From Tanytarsus gracilentus (taxonomy: Eukaryota; Arthropoda; Insecta; Diptera; Chironomidae): a stretch of DNA of 64,000 nucleotides. This document shows, in pieces, positions 50,190 through 61,510 of the stretch (the stretch's first letter is position 1; each line of letters begins with the position of its first letter). A program made the position numbers and the translations under genes. Location of the stretch: positions 3,596,001-3,660,000 of the forward strand of contig JAXRKN010000037.1 of assembly GCA_038502055.1 (NCBI GenBank), given 5' to 3'. The notes under the pieces were generated by a model. The model searched no databases and was not told where the DNA came from. It saw only the letters and a list, made by a program, of their open reading frames with translations.

Positions 50190-51759
50190 TTATGGAACTG
50201 AATACTTGGTTGGATCAATGCGAGCGGTATTAACAGTCAGTGGAGGCATGCCTTGGAGGTTTATTTGAGTCGAAACTTGTGGATAGCTCTCGAATGTTTG
50301 CAAGATCGGTGGTGACACGTTGAACTGTGAACTTGGAGGCTGTTGAAAGCCATGTTGAAATTGCTGCTGAACATTACTGTTCTGATCCTGGGGAGCGAGA
50401 GCAAAGCTATTTGCCAATTGCTGTTGAGCTGGCGTAAAACTCATGGGTGGTTGTTGCAATGGACTCGAAAACTGAGTCATGTTGTACATCGGAATCGATG
50501 GCGCTAAAAAGATATTTTAATTCCTCTGTATTCAAAAATTAATTAAAAAAGCTCACCTTCACTCGCAACGAAGCTTTGACTGACATTAACTGATGCTTGC
50601 TCTTGCTGCGGCACAGATTGATTTTGTTGCTCATAGTTGATAAGGTTTTGTGATGGATCAGCGAAAAGCTGACTTGCAGCCGGTGCAGACGGCTCAATAT
50701 TGTTAACATTCGTATCCACTTTCGTTGTCACTTCTGGCTGTTGGAGCACAGCATTTGTAGTCACGTTAGTGGTCGTTATCGTCGTTGCAATTGGTGCTGG
50801 ATTGTTGTTAATTAAATTATCTACGAGTGCAGATGTAACAGTTGGAAATATTGGTGGCGAAAAGGTGCTTGCGAGTGGAGGAACTATAGGTATAAAGGGT
50901 ATTGGTTGAGGAGGATTAATGGCTGGATTAACTATCGGCGTGGATTTAACTGCATATGTTGTTTGTGAAGTTGTCGCATGAAGTAATGGCTTAGTTTCCG
51001 GTTGATCGGAAATTCTAATTGGTATACGATGAAGATATCCAAATCCAATGCCAGCACCAAGACTTCCATCACCACCCCATTTTGAATTTGGAGTGATCAC
51101 CACCTCCCTACACTTGTCTTCATCGCAATTATACACGTAGAGTTTCAATTGCTTATTCTCATGCGTCTCAATGAGCGTAAATAAGTCCTCACTCTCGTGC
51201 AAAATTGAATCAGCACCAATAATATAATCGCTAAATGATCTTAAGCCAGCCAATTCTGCGGGACTTGATGGATGAACTTCGAGGATGTGCCATACATTCT
51301 CATTTGCACCCTCAAAACTACAGAATCGAATTGAGACACCCAAAAGTCCCTGACCACCCCACTTTTCACTCGGTGTCATTGTGGCCACTCGAATATTTTG
51401 AGTCTTGCTGCTGTAAACTGTAATTACACTATTGATAAGAGCAATTCGTTATTGATTTAATTTAAATTTACCTGTAACTCGAATTTCTTTCTCCTTATTC
51501 GATTTAAGTAATTCCTTTAGCGTGTCATTATCCTGATCCAGTCGAGTATTTCCTATTGCGACGATAAAGTCAAAGAAAGCCTCTAGGCCCGCCAACTGAC
51601 CCGGCGATCCATCTTGAACCTTTTGTGTATTAAAAAAAATATTGATGATGTGTCAAGAAATATTTTATCGCAATTTATCGGCGATTTTTCACTTACCCTC
51701 AACACGTGATAGCCCTCAGTGCCTCCGCCGGGAATTTCTACACTCTGTGATGAGCCCAT
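50190..51759 (-). CDS. Grasp65: Golgi reassembly-stacking protein (GRASP)
   Basis: Four exons on the complement: 51759-51697, 51619-51472, 51417-50557, 50503-50190, giving 461 residues. The N-terminus MGSSQSVEIPGGGTEGYHVL is nearly invariant in the family, and Gly2 is the myristoylation site that tethers the protein to cis/medial Golgi membranes. Two PDZ-like GRASP domains occupy about residues 1-205; hallmarks are SPGQLAGLEAFFDFI, WGGQGLLGVSIRFCSFEGANENVWH, SDYIIGADSIL and WGGDGSLGAGIGFGYLHRIP. The rest is a Pro/Gln/Thr-rich regulatory tail. It links Golgi cisternae and supports unconventional secretion. A minus-strand AATAAA is at 50039-50044. Confidence 0.95.
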
Positions 51760-52792
51760 TAGTAATATCTATGCCGTAATTTTAATTAAATTTTGTTTAC
51801 GAATTAAATAAATTGCACAAAAAACTTTCAATTCTGGAACTCTTTTTCGACAGTCGAATTTCGATCAATTTCAATTTGAATTTATTTCTAACGGACTTTT
51901 TTAAAAATAATTTAATTCAATCTAAAAAATTTTTACATGCGCATGCATGCATTTATGTGAAGATTATGTTCAAATCAAGAATCTGGATGATTTCATATTT
52001 AATCAGGTTTCAAATATTAAATATTCGCAAACAGCTGAATCAAATGTAATAAAAAATCACAAAAAATCGAAATGAATTAACATTATTTGCATAATTGATT
52101 GAAATAAAATAATTAAAAGTGATCGTGATCGCTGCTAACTCTCACGTGTTGCATAAAAAGCTCGCTCTCTCTCTTTCGCCTTTTCATCGCGGTAATCAAC
52201 AAATCAACAACTTCAGTGGAATGGCGAATGTGTAAAAAAAATTTCTATATTTGGTATTTTGCTGTGTAAAAATTTTTTAGTTTAATTGTAAGTAGTTCCC
52301 GTTAAAAATTTTCATTTATCTCGCGCAATACTCAAAATTAATAGTGACATTTGAGACACATCGCAAGTTCATCGTCTAGAGGCACGCAAATAATTCAAGA
52401 ATTCTTGAAAAATCCACTCGAAAGCATCAAGAATTGGAAAAGAAAAAAAAAGTTCGTCATTCGCTAGATTTTCATTTTCTTTTCATTTTGGATCTGATTT
52501 TTCTCACTCGTATTTCTCAATTAAATTCGCCACGAGTGTGTATATCAGTTGTGCACTTGTGTGTGATAAAAAAAAAGAATATCAAATTGTTGATAAATTT
52601 CACTCGCTGCACATTCTTAAGTGCGTTTAGTTTTTTTCTCTTAATTGATCGCGGGAGAGAGAGAGAGGCGCTAACTTTATTATACATAGCGGCTAGTTTG
52701 ATTGTGAATAAGTGACTTAATTAACTTTACTTCTCCATACAGAGTTTGATCATCATTAAAATATATCATCATCCAGCACATAGGAACGTAAA
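51760..52792. promoter_or_regulatory. GRASP/coronin divergent promoter and coronin 5' untranslated region
   Basis: About 1 kb between divergent genes. On the coronin side there is an E-box CACGTG (52143-52148), a GAGA-type tract GCTCTCTCTCT (about 52164) and an initiator-like TCAGT (52213-52217), a plausible start. A CTCCATACAG acceptor ending at about 52741 suggests a 5' untranslated intron just before the coronin ATG. A GTAAGT donor candidate lies near 52288. Confidence 0.4.
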
Positions 52793-55700
52793 ATGTCATT
52801 TCGGGTTGTAAGAAGCTCAAAATTCCGTCACGTATTTGGACAAGCGTTAAAACGCGAGCAATGCTATGACAATATTCGAGTGTCCAAGAGCAGTTGGGAT
52901 TCCACATTTTGTGCCGTCAATCCAAAATTCCTCGCTATTATCGTTGAGTCAGCCGGTGGCGGAGCTTTTATCGTTCTTCCTCATAATAAGGTAACACAAG
53001 AGACCTTAGACATTGAACTATATGCACTAATGCTATTATTTTAGGTGGGTCGCATCCCAGCTGATCATCCACTTGTCGGCGGTCACAAGGGACCGGTCCT
53101 TGATATCGCTTGGTGTCCTCACAACGATAATGTCATCGCATCAGGATCCGAAGACTGTGTAGTAAAGGTGAGATATGATAAGTTTTTAAAGGCCATCTTG
53201 CGTCACCATGGTCATCATCACTCCGCACTTCGCCACCGTGAGAATGAAAATATTCAAACATATTAGTCGAGAGAGTGAGAGACTCCAATTGCGATTTCTT
53301 TTTTCGAGAATATATCCGACGCTCTATAAATAGAATGGCCCCGAAAAAAAAATATTCACATTTTCCTTTAATAATTTTCTTTTTATATAAATTTTCATTA
53401 AAATCATTTCCATTTGTATCTCTTGTGTGTCCTCCACATCATCAGCCTCACACCAAATAGCGCGCGCTTTAAAGATGTTTTCGATGATGAGAAGGTCATC
53501 GAGAGACTTCCAAATGGATTAGTCATTGCATATATATGTATGTGCGCGGCTAGAGGAATGCGTGAGCGAATTTTCCTCACTCTTACTTAAGGACTATTCT
53601 AGTTGTTAGTCACATATTTACGATAGCTGCCAAGTATCTCTTTCCATGATTTCGTGCAAACCAAGTTGAGATATTTTCGGAGTGATGATGGAATTTTCTC
53701 ATTTTTGAAATCTCTCAAGCACTGCAGCGGCTTTTCTTCGATGCTGTTGTTGTACGATTTTTTTTTCAAAAAAAAACAATCAATTTTTTTTCTTCTATCA
53801 TTTTTATTATTGTTTACTTCTCTTATGTGTTAAGGTGTGGCAAATTCCCGATGGCGGTTTATCACGAACACTCACTGAGCCCGTTGTCGATTTGCTATTC
53901 CATCAGCGTCGTGTGGGCTTGGTCTTGTGGCATCCATCGGCACTTAATGTGCTGTTAACAGCCGGTTCCGATAACCAAGTCGCGATATGGAATGTGGGTA
54001 CGGGTGAAATTCTCGTCAACATTGACTGTCATCCTGACATTGTACTTAGCGCTTGTTTCAACTGGGACGGATCCAAATTGGTGACCACGTGCAAAGACAA
54101 AAAAATAAGAATTATCGATCCACGCAATGGTGAAATTGAGTCCGAAGCGCTGTGTCACGAGGGATCGAAAGCAACGAGGGCAATCTTCTTACGACATGGT
54201 CTTATTTTTACAACTGGGTAAGCTACAAGTGATAACGATTCGTAGCAGTAAAGTTTTTAATCCCCAAATTGTTTATCACAATTTTTTTTAGCTTCAATCG
54301 TTCATCGGAACGTCAATATAGTCTTCGCGCACCGGACGCCCTCTCTGAACCAATTGTCATGGTGGATTTGGACACCTCGAATGGAATAATGTTTCCCATT
54401 TACGATCCCGACACAAATTTGGTGTTTTTATGTGGAAAAGGAGATTCAGTCATTCGCTATTTTGAAGTCACACCTGAACCGCCTTTCGTTCACTACATCA
54501 ACACTTTTCAAACGCCTGATCCTCAGAGAGGAGTTGGCTTTATGCCCAAGCGTGGTTGCGACGTGAGCACCTGTGAAATTGCAAGGTTCTATCGACTCAA
54601 TAATAGTGGACTATGTCAAACGATCACGTTTACGGTACCAAGAAAATCCGAACTCTTCCAAGAGGATTTATATCCAGATACAATGTCTGATGAAGCGGCA
54701 ATTTCAGCTGAAGACTGGCATGGCGGTGCTGATGCCGATCCATGTCTCGTTTCATTGAAGGTACGTTGAAGACGTGTTGCTAAAACTTTTTAAAAGTGTT
54801 TCATTTGTTCATTAACGCCGATTAGGATTTATTCGTAGAAGGCTTTTTAAATATTTTGCTAAATTAATCATTATTAAAATGATTCGTATCTCAGAAATTC
54901 CAAGTAGAGGCCGAGTAGCTCGCATAATAAAGCATGTCGAGGTAAAATATCGAATAAATCCTAAACTAATCTAGAGAGTTGGAAAATTTGTGTGTTATCC
55001 TTTCATTAACATTTGTGTACACCATCACTTAACATCAACATCATCTTGTTAAACGTTCTGACATCCATTTATACAATTTTATCGAATGTGCTCGTCCATT
55101 AAATTTCCATTTATAAACATTGAGTTGTCATATATTGCATTCGCAATGTGCACTCTCTCATTACTCTTTTATTTTATCAAAAGCAAGTTTCCTTTTTCCC
55201 GATAATAAAAAAACTTGTTTCATCATCATCATTAACTTGTGATGTGTGTGTGTGTGTGTGTGTGTCTCCAACTAGAGACCAAAGCATTATTATTAGTCAT
55301 GTGTGTGCTTTACGAGCTTATCAATTTTTTTTCTATGACACATTCGCACTTTTTTGTGTGTACACGATTAATTTTTGAAAGCTAATCATGCAAATTTTTC
55401 TTTCTTTTCTTCTAAATCTCTAAAACAAAAATGCCAAATTTTAATTTTTTCGGCTTAAAATTACAAAAAAAAATTATTTTGCAAAAAACAAATGCTGAAA
55501 TATTTAGGATCGTGTTTTAATTGTGCAGGGTGGATATGTTTCGCAATCGCAAGGACAACAATTGAATGTGACAAAGAAATCGAATGTACTCGATAAGGGC
55601 AAGCCAAATAGTTTAAATTCAGCGGCCAAAAAGCTTCACAACCATAGCAATGAGTCGAGCAATAATAACAACAACAGTAACAATAATGCTGATATAAACG

Positions 55701-56048
55701 ATAGTGCTTCACACAAAACGAGTCATCATTACGAACGAGATCCATCACCTCCCGCCCCACCTGCGCCTGCTGTTCCAGAAGTAACGGTAAGTGTATTTTA
55801 TAAATATATATATTCAAAAACAAAATTTAATATCTCTCATTGTTTCACAACAGCAAGCGGACCTTAAGCTGATTCAAGATGAAATCCGCAAATTGAAAGC
55901 GGTAATTGTAAAGCACGAGAATCGTATTAGAGCGATTGAAGCTCAAATGAAACAGCGAGATGAAGAGAATAATATAACGGACTCGAAAGTACAACCCGAC
56001 ACGACATCGACACCGGTTCGAGCAAGTTTGGCACCCGATGAAGTGTAG
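52793..56048 (+). CDS. coro: Coronin, WD-repeat actin regulator
   Basis: Six coding exons: 52793-52990, 53045-53167, 53835-54217, 54292-54760, 55529-55786, 55854-56048, giving 541 residues. The N-terminus MSFRVVRSSKFRHVFG is the coronin signature. A seven-bladed WD40 propeller follows (for example DIAWCPHNDNVIASGSEDC, VLWHPSALNVLLTAGSDN). Then come the coronin C-terminal extension and an Asn/Ser-rich linker (about 432-443 is mostly Asn), and a Pro/Ala patch. The last exon encodes a coiled coil (about 478-512) for trimerisation and Arp2/3 binding. It acts on branched actin and endocytosis in the cytosol. Introns 2 (667 bp) and 4 (768 bp) are the largest; intron 4 contains a TG microsatellite. 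Confidence 0.95.
55243..55265 (+). repeat. (TG)n microsatellite
   Basis: About eleven TG units in the fourth coding intron of coronin. Potentially polymorphic. Confidence 0.9.
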
Positions 56049-57562
56049 ATCACTCTTCTATCAAACTTTCGCTCACATGATGCATATACAGAAAACCTTT
56101 ACTTCATCACCCTTTGCCTTAGCTCTCAGAAATGTACTTTCAATTTCGTGTCTGGGAACTTCGTATACACACAGAAAACAACCTGGTGCCTGATCAACAT
56201 CAAAATTTACTTCCTTCCTATGAAAGTGTCTCAAATAACAACTGAAAAAGGAATTTATGTCCTCTCTTTTTTTTGCTACAAAAATATTATCTACACACAC
56301 ATATTTTTTGTTATACGAAAAATAAAATTCTTATGTTTTTTTGTGATAATCGTTAAAACATTGAATAATTATAAACTATTTAACGGAGAAGGGACTTTTT
56401 TTTTAAAAAAAAATGAAACATTAAGCGGGAGAGATGAGATTATAAATGATCGAAATGTGACTGTATTTTCACCCTCTTTTTATTCGTATTTTTTTTGTTA
56501 ATCACCTCTCTTAACCGAGAGCAAAGAAATTAAGCGGACTTAAAAAAATTGTATAAATTTAAATTCAAGAAGAAAAATGTAAAATTAACAATTAAGGTCA
56601 GAACAATTTGCTATCACAAAAAAAAATTTACTCTTGTTAAATATCAAAAAATTTCATATACATGCAGCAACGAATTTATATCATTTTAATATTTTAGGAT
56701 AAAATTCTTGCTAGGAAAAAATATTAATACAAATTGATTCTAAATATTCTACTTAACACTCTAAAATATCCTTTTTTCTTTTGGAATGTATTTAATTTGA
56801 ACTTTTCGTTGAATTGTGTGATCACAGTTTGGGCGAAAAGCTCTCTAAAAATGTCTTTTAACACGCTTTAAAAAAAATCTAATAAGTACCTTCGAAATTA
56901 ATCAAATATTCTAAAGTATGATGAACTTGTGCCCAATTTAAAAAAAAAATTATAGCCAACCATAAACATTTGCCGCCGAGTTGCAAAATCAAAAAAGCTC
57001 TTTTGTGAAAAAAAGAAATTAACGTAAGTGCAATTATTTTCTAAGAATATTTACGCGCAAAAAGAAATGAATTTGAAAGAGCCTTAAATTGACGTTCGCG
57101 AAATTTTATGATTTTTTGTATTTAATATTTTAAGTCTTTTTTTTACATTTTTTTGTTTCGCATACTTTTATATGATTGCATACACACACACATATAATTA
57201 TTAGATGAAAACCCCATCAATTGAAAATGAACGTGGAGAAAGATTGTTAAATAAGAGTGAGAAAAGCCGCATGTCAAATAAAATAATTATTTGAAATTTT
57301 TATCGTACAATTAAAAATGGAGATGATGTAAAGAAAAAGTTTATGTTAATTTTTTCTTAAAATAAAAGAATGAAAGCAAAAATAAATGAAAAAGAAAATT
57401 GTTTAAAGTTTTTTTTCCTGAAACTTTTTGAATGTAAAAAAATATTTGAAATTTTCAGAATTTTCTATATTTTTATTTTTTGTTGAATGCTTTTTGCAGA
57501 ATTCACAATGATTTTGATAAAAACTTGAAGAAAATCCTTTCTCGGATGTTCAGCGTTCAGGT
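56049..57562. other. Convergent 3' regions of coronin and RpS9
   Basis: 1.5 kb of AT-rich sequence. The left part is probably a long coronin 3' untranslated region. The right end contains the RpS9 poly(A) signal on the minus strand (57472-57477). No other gene was recognised; open frames at 56148-56501 and elsewhere are chance. Confidence 0.5.
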
Positions 57563-58403
57563 TTACTCTTCATCATCATCGTCAGCGCCTCCACTGCCAC
57601 CTTGTCCCTTCTTCATGTTCTTTCGCTTCACGCGACCTGGACGGCCACCGCCGAATGGTGATTTCAATGAGAAATCGATGTGTTTCTGCGAGTCCAAGCG
57701 AACGACGAATGATGGGATGTTGACAACTTGCTTGCGGACACTATAAATAATGTAAATTTAATTAGTATTGTGAAACGGATCATTTGAATTTGATGACTAA
57801 AGAGTTTTAATCAGAATCCTTTTGGCAGTCTACACATTTTTGAGTTATTTCAGACAAGAAGTGTCAGATATAAGGTAAAGAGATTGTCATCATAATCAAC
57901 TTAATAAATAGCTTAAAATCAAGATCTAACTCACCGGATGTGACGTTGACGGATCAAGACGCGAGCATGATGGTAGCTCTTGGCGAGTCCGAGCTTGAAA
58001 ACTTGTGTCTGGAGACGTCTTTCCAAGAAGTCCTCAATTTTCAAGCCCAACACGTAATCGAGCTTCATTCTCGACTCATCCAAAACGCCAATACGGACCA
58101 AGCGACGAAGCAAGGCATTGCCTATAAACAATTATGTTTTAGTTTTAAAATGGTTTTTTTAGTTGATTTATGAATTTTACCCTGGAACAAACGTTTCTCA
58201 TCTTTCTCTTCTAACGTGAGGAGCTCACGAGCGGCCTTACGGATCTTGGCGAGTGTATACTTGACACGCCATACTTCCCTCTTGTTTCTCAAACCAAATT
58301 GTCCGATAACTTTTAATTCAGCATCCAAACGAGGCTTTTCGTATGGACGACGCGGTGTGACGTAGGTCTTTGAGAAGACCGATGGAACTCGATGGTTGAC
58401 CAT
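57563..58403 (-). CDS. RpS9: Ribosomal protein S9 (uS4)
   Basis: Three coding exons on the complement: 58403-58181, 58121-57935, 57740-57563, giving 195 residues, the usual insect length. It is a small-subunit protein that binds early to 18S rRNA. Diagnostic sequence includes VPSVFSKTYVTPRRPYEKPR, LKVIGQFGLRNKREVWRVKY and the S4 RNA-binding domain (RRLQTQVFKLGLAKSYHHAR, RQRHIRVRKQVVNIPS). It ends in an acidic tail DDDDEE. A CGTTTTAG acceptor about 12 bases before the ATG implies a 5' untranslated exon further right, where a TOP-like start is found. A minus-strand AATAAA at 57472-57477 gives a short 3' untranslated region. Confidence 0.97.
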
Positions 58404-59073
58404 CTTATGCTGCTATCTAAAACGAAAGATGAATGATTAGTAAAAGTTTTAAGAAATTTGCTTTCGATTTTGATGATCGCACAAATTGGTTAACCTCGAA
58501 AATTTTAATTTAATAAAATATCATTAAGTTGCGACTTTTTAATGGTTTTAGAGATTTAGATGGGTTTAATAAAAATAATTATTATTATAACTGAATTAAG
58601 AGCGTTAAAAATAACTAATTAAATATAATTTTGATGAGCTATCAAACATGCATTTTTGACTGCTTTATTTTAATTGCACTTTTCAATGATATTTCAATAA
58701 ATTACACAACTTTCTCATCTAAATCTCACTCTATGCTAACTTATGTGCAATTTTCATCGAAATCCAAAGCTTAAATTAGCCATTAAAAAGCCTAAAATTA
58801 ATATTTTTACGCACTTCGAAATCCTGTTTTTGAAATTTCGACGGAAAAGGACCATCCTGAGTTCGGCGGTTTTCCCCTACAGGGTAAAATTGTTTCGCTT
58901 CAATTTATTTTAAATTTATACGTTACAAAATTTTATTTCTTGTCGTACCAAAAATTGAGTCAATAATTTTTATTTTCTTTGAGAAATGTATAAATAAAAT
59001 TTGGACGATGAAATAATAATAGTATTAAATGTTTTAATGAGTTTTGATGGAATGCCTTATGGATAGATAATTT
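58404..59073 (-). promoter_or_regulatory. RpS9 5' untranslated intron, first exon and promoter
   Basis: On the minus strand CCTTTTCCGTCG begins at 58850, a pyrimidine-rich start resembling the 5' TOP motif of ribosomal protein mRNAs. It could begin a short non-coding exon ending near 58811-58815 (donor GTGCGT or GTAAAA). That would be followed by an intron of roughly 400 bp that ends at the acceptor just before the ATG. Sequence from 58860 to 59073 would then hold the promoter and the 3' end of SAAL1. Confidence 0.4.
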
Positions 59074-60608
59074 TTATAAATCAATCTGCCATATCGCTTT
59101 AATGCCAGTTTTCATTTTTTCAATCACTTCTTTGATCTCATCTTCAGGCTCATCGTTGTCGTTAATCCGCTCGAAAAGTTTGAGTGCAAGATTTGGGTTG
59201 AGAGTTTTTAGAGCGCTCGTAAAGTCTTCTTGCGAACTTTCGTTTGCAGTGCGCGTTAAAAACTCGAGGACACTCATCGAGATGTCGTCACTGTCGACCA
59301 CATTTGAGTCATCATCGTCTTCCCAATCTGAATTTGATTTATCCTTATTTTTATCCTCTTCAATCAAGTCCCATATGATGACCATGTTCCGAAAACAATC
59401 GCCATAAAAGGGATCACCAAGTGCTTGAATGATGTCGCTGAAATTCTCAATTATTCCTTGATGTGTCGACGATAATGGTAATAAATATAGTTTTTGGGTC
59501 AGCGGAAGTAAAATTCTAGCGAGACATTTATGAAATTCCGGCATTGAATCTTCATAGGCGTCAATGGATTGTGGATATTGTGAGATGGTGTTGTGCAGTT
59601 CGAGAAAAAGATTCATAAATTTCTGTTGGCTTTGAGTTGGTATTAAATCTGTGCTTCCCTCTTTCGCCTCAACAGATAGCGAGATGACCTGCTTGAAAGC
59701 TTCAATTAGACCATCAACGAGACATTTCTTGACAAACAGTTGTGGAAAACTTGAATCCTTTTCCGATCCCTTTTGACATTCGATAACAGCAAATTTTGCA
59801 CAAATTGCATTCATCGCTTCGAAGCTGTTCATAAGGAGAGTATTTGAGGTGGAATTTGATAGGATGAAACTGAATTTCTCCACAAATCCATCGCACTCTT
59901 GGAAGTGCCTAAACCAGAGCATTTCGTCGCCGAGGTTTTCAAAAATTATTGCTGAATGCAAAAGTCTCATGAGTTGCCGTAAAATTAGTGGATCAGAATA
60001 TTCCAATTGACTGAGTATCGTTGACATTGCGATTGAGTTCTGACACAGCTCGCGTCGTGTGTCACTAAAGCAAGCCATGTTGCCGATAATTCCAAGTAGA
60101 ATTTCTGTAAGTCTTTCGTCCTCTGTTTCATCCATAATTTTCGTAAATAAATCTATAACGCTATACTCGAGCAGAATTTTCACGACCGCCTTTTCAATCG
60201 TCATGTCCCAGAGCATTTCGAGCTTACTCTCCTAAAAGAAGAAGATAACTTTAATATTTATTTTGTTGCATATTTCTGCAATGACTGATTTTTTTTTGTT
60301 ATCGGCCAATGACTTTTTTTTAAACAGACAGAACTCACCATAGCACTTTCGAGCTTTTTCTCAACATCCAGCTCTTTCAGTTCCATTAGTGTCTTGAGTA
60401 CAAATCTTTCGGAATAGAGCGTGTCTCCTATCGCATCTCCTCGCAAGTTTTCACAATCATTTTCCGACAAATCTTCAATTTCTAAATTTTTTGAAACAGT
60501 TTCGGGACAGATTTCTTCGTTATTTGACGATATTTCACTCTCCTGCGAATTTTCATTGCTCGTTCCTGGTCTCTCTTTCCGCTCTTCGGGTTCCGCCTCT
60601 AGTTCCAT
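59074..60608 (-). CDS. Saal1: SAAL1-like armadillo-type protein
   Basis: Two exons on the complement: 60608-60339 and 60231-59074, joined in phase 0, giving 475 residues (human SAAL1 474). The start is the ATG at 60608 (MELEAEPEERKE); the upstream frame has only non-ATG codons. The first 60 residues are acidic and Ser/Glu-rich. The body is an ARM-like helical repeat protein with the family block LGIIGNMACFSDTRRELC and an early MLWDMTIEKAVV motif. An acidic stretch (SDWEDDDDSNVVDSDD) precedes the C-terminal helices. Function is poorly defined in the family (linked to cell proliferation in vertebrates). Head-to-head with Spt4, 204 bp apart. Confidence 0.9.
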
Positions 60609-60812
60609 GCCTTTAAATATTGCTTTTCTATTAAAATTCAAAGAATTTTTCAATATTTTTAAATTTGAAAGTTATTTGAAGTTTGAAAGTCGGTTATTCG
60701 AATTCATCGCGTAAAGTTTTTACTCAAATAATTTGCTTATTAAAGTTGCTCAAAATTGCTCAGTTTTAAAAATCTGAAAACAAATTTAAAAAAACTTTCA
60801 AATCAATTTAAA

Positions 60813-61273
60813 ATGTCTTTCGATACAATTCCAAAAGATCTCCGTGGATTGCGGGCATGTCTTGTGTGTTCGTTAATTAAGGTAAGTTAAAATATAGATG
60901 AAAAATAGACAAATAATAGATTTAAATAACATTTAGACAATGGAACAATTTGAATATGATGGCTGCGATAATTGTGAGAGTTTCCTGCGAATGAAAAAGA
61001 ACAAGGATCGTGTGATGGACTGTACGAGTAATAACTTTGATGGTATGATCGCAGTAATGAGCCCAGAAGACTCGTGGGTTTGCAAATGGCAGCGAATAAG
61101 TATGATCCAGAAGAGATTTTTTTGGGCTGGATGTTAACTAAATTTTATTTTTAGATCGTTTTACGAAAGGTGTCTATGCGATTTCGGTATCAGGACGACT
61201 TCCAAATTCAATTGTACGTGACATGAAAAGTGGAGGAATAAATTATCGATCAAGAGACACGAGTCAAAGATAG
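60813..61273 (+). CDS. spt4: Spt4 transcription elongation factor (DSIF small subunit)
   Basis: Three exons (60813-60881, 60937-61099, 61155-61273) encode 116 residues (human 117). A zinc finger uses Cys16, Cys19, Cys33 and Cys36 (ACLVC ... GCDNC). Conserved stretches are DLRGLRACLVCS, QFEYDGCDNCESFL, MSPEDSWVCKWQRI and GVYAISVSGRLP. With Spt5 it forms DSIF, which clamps RNA polymerase II for pausing and processive elongation. The second donor (GTATGA) and the acceptor TTTTTAG give phase 1 and restore QRINRFTKGVY. The promoter is shared with SAAL1. Confidence 0.96.
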
Positions 61274-61510
61274 ATTTTTAAAAAATATTGCCGATTTTTT
61301 TATTTCATCATAAATATTTTAAGTTCCAATACAAAGATCACATAATATCGATTAAGGATTATGTCACAAAAAACTATTAAATAAAATTTCAAACTAATTT
61401 CTTACTTTCTTTTGTTTTGATTGAAAAGTGAGCAACAAACCGCTAAAAAGTTTCAGCTTTCAAAACAATTTTGAAGTTTTCATATTTTGTGTAGTTAAAT
61501 TAACAATAAA

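Noticed and set aside
50700..50909. Val-rich plus-strand frame resembling a membrane segment.
   Set aside because: It is the antisense of the Thr/Asn-rich tail of GRASP.
57741..57934. Possible C/D box snoRNA in the RpS9 intron (ATGATGA and several CTGA motifs on the minus strand).
   Set aside because: No convincing terminal stem joins the boxes, and I could not match the guide regions to rRNA. Such boxes are expected by chance in this AT-rich intron.
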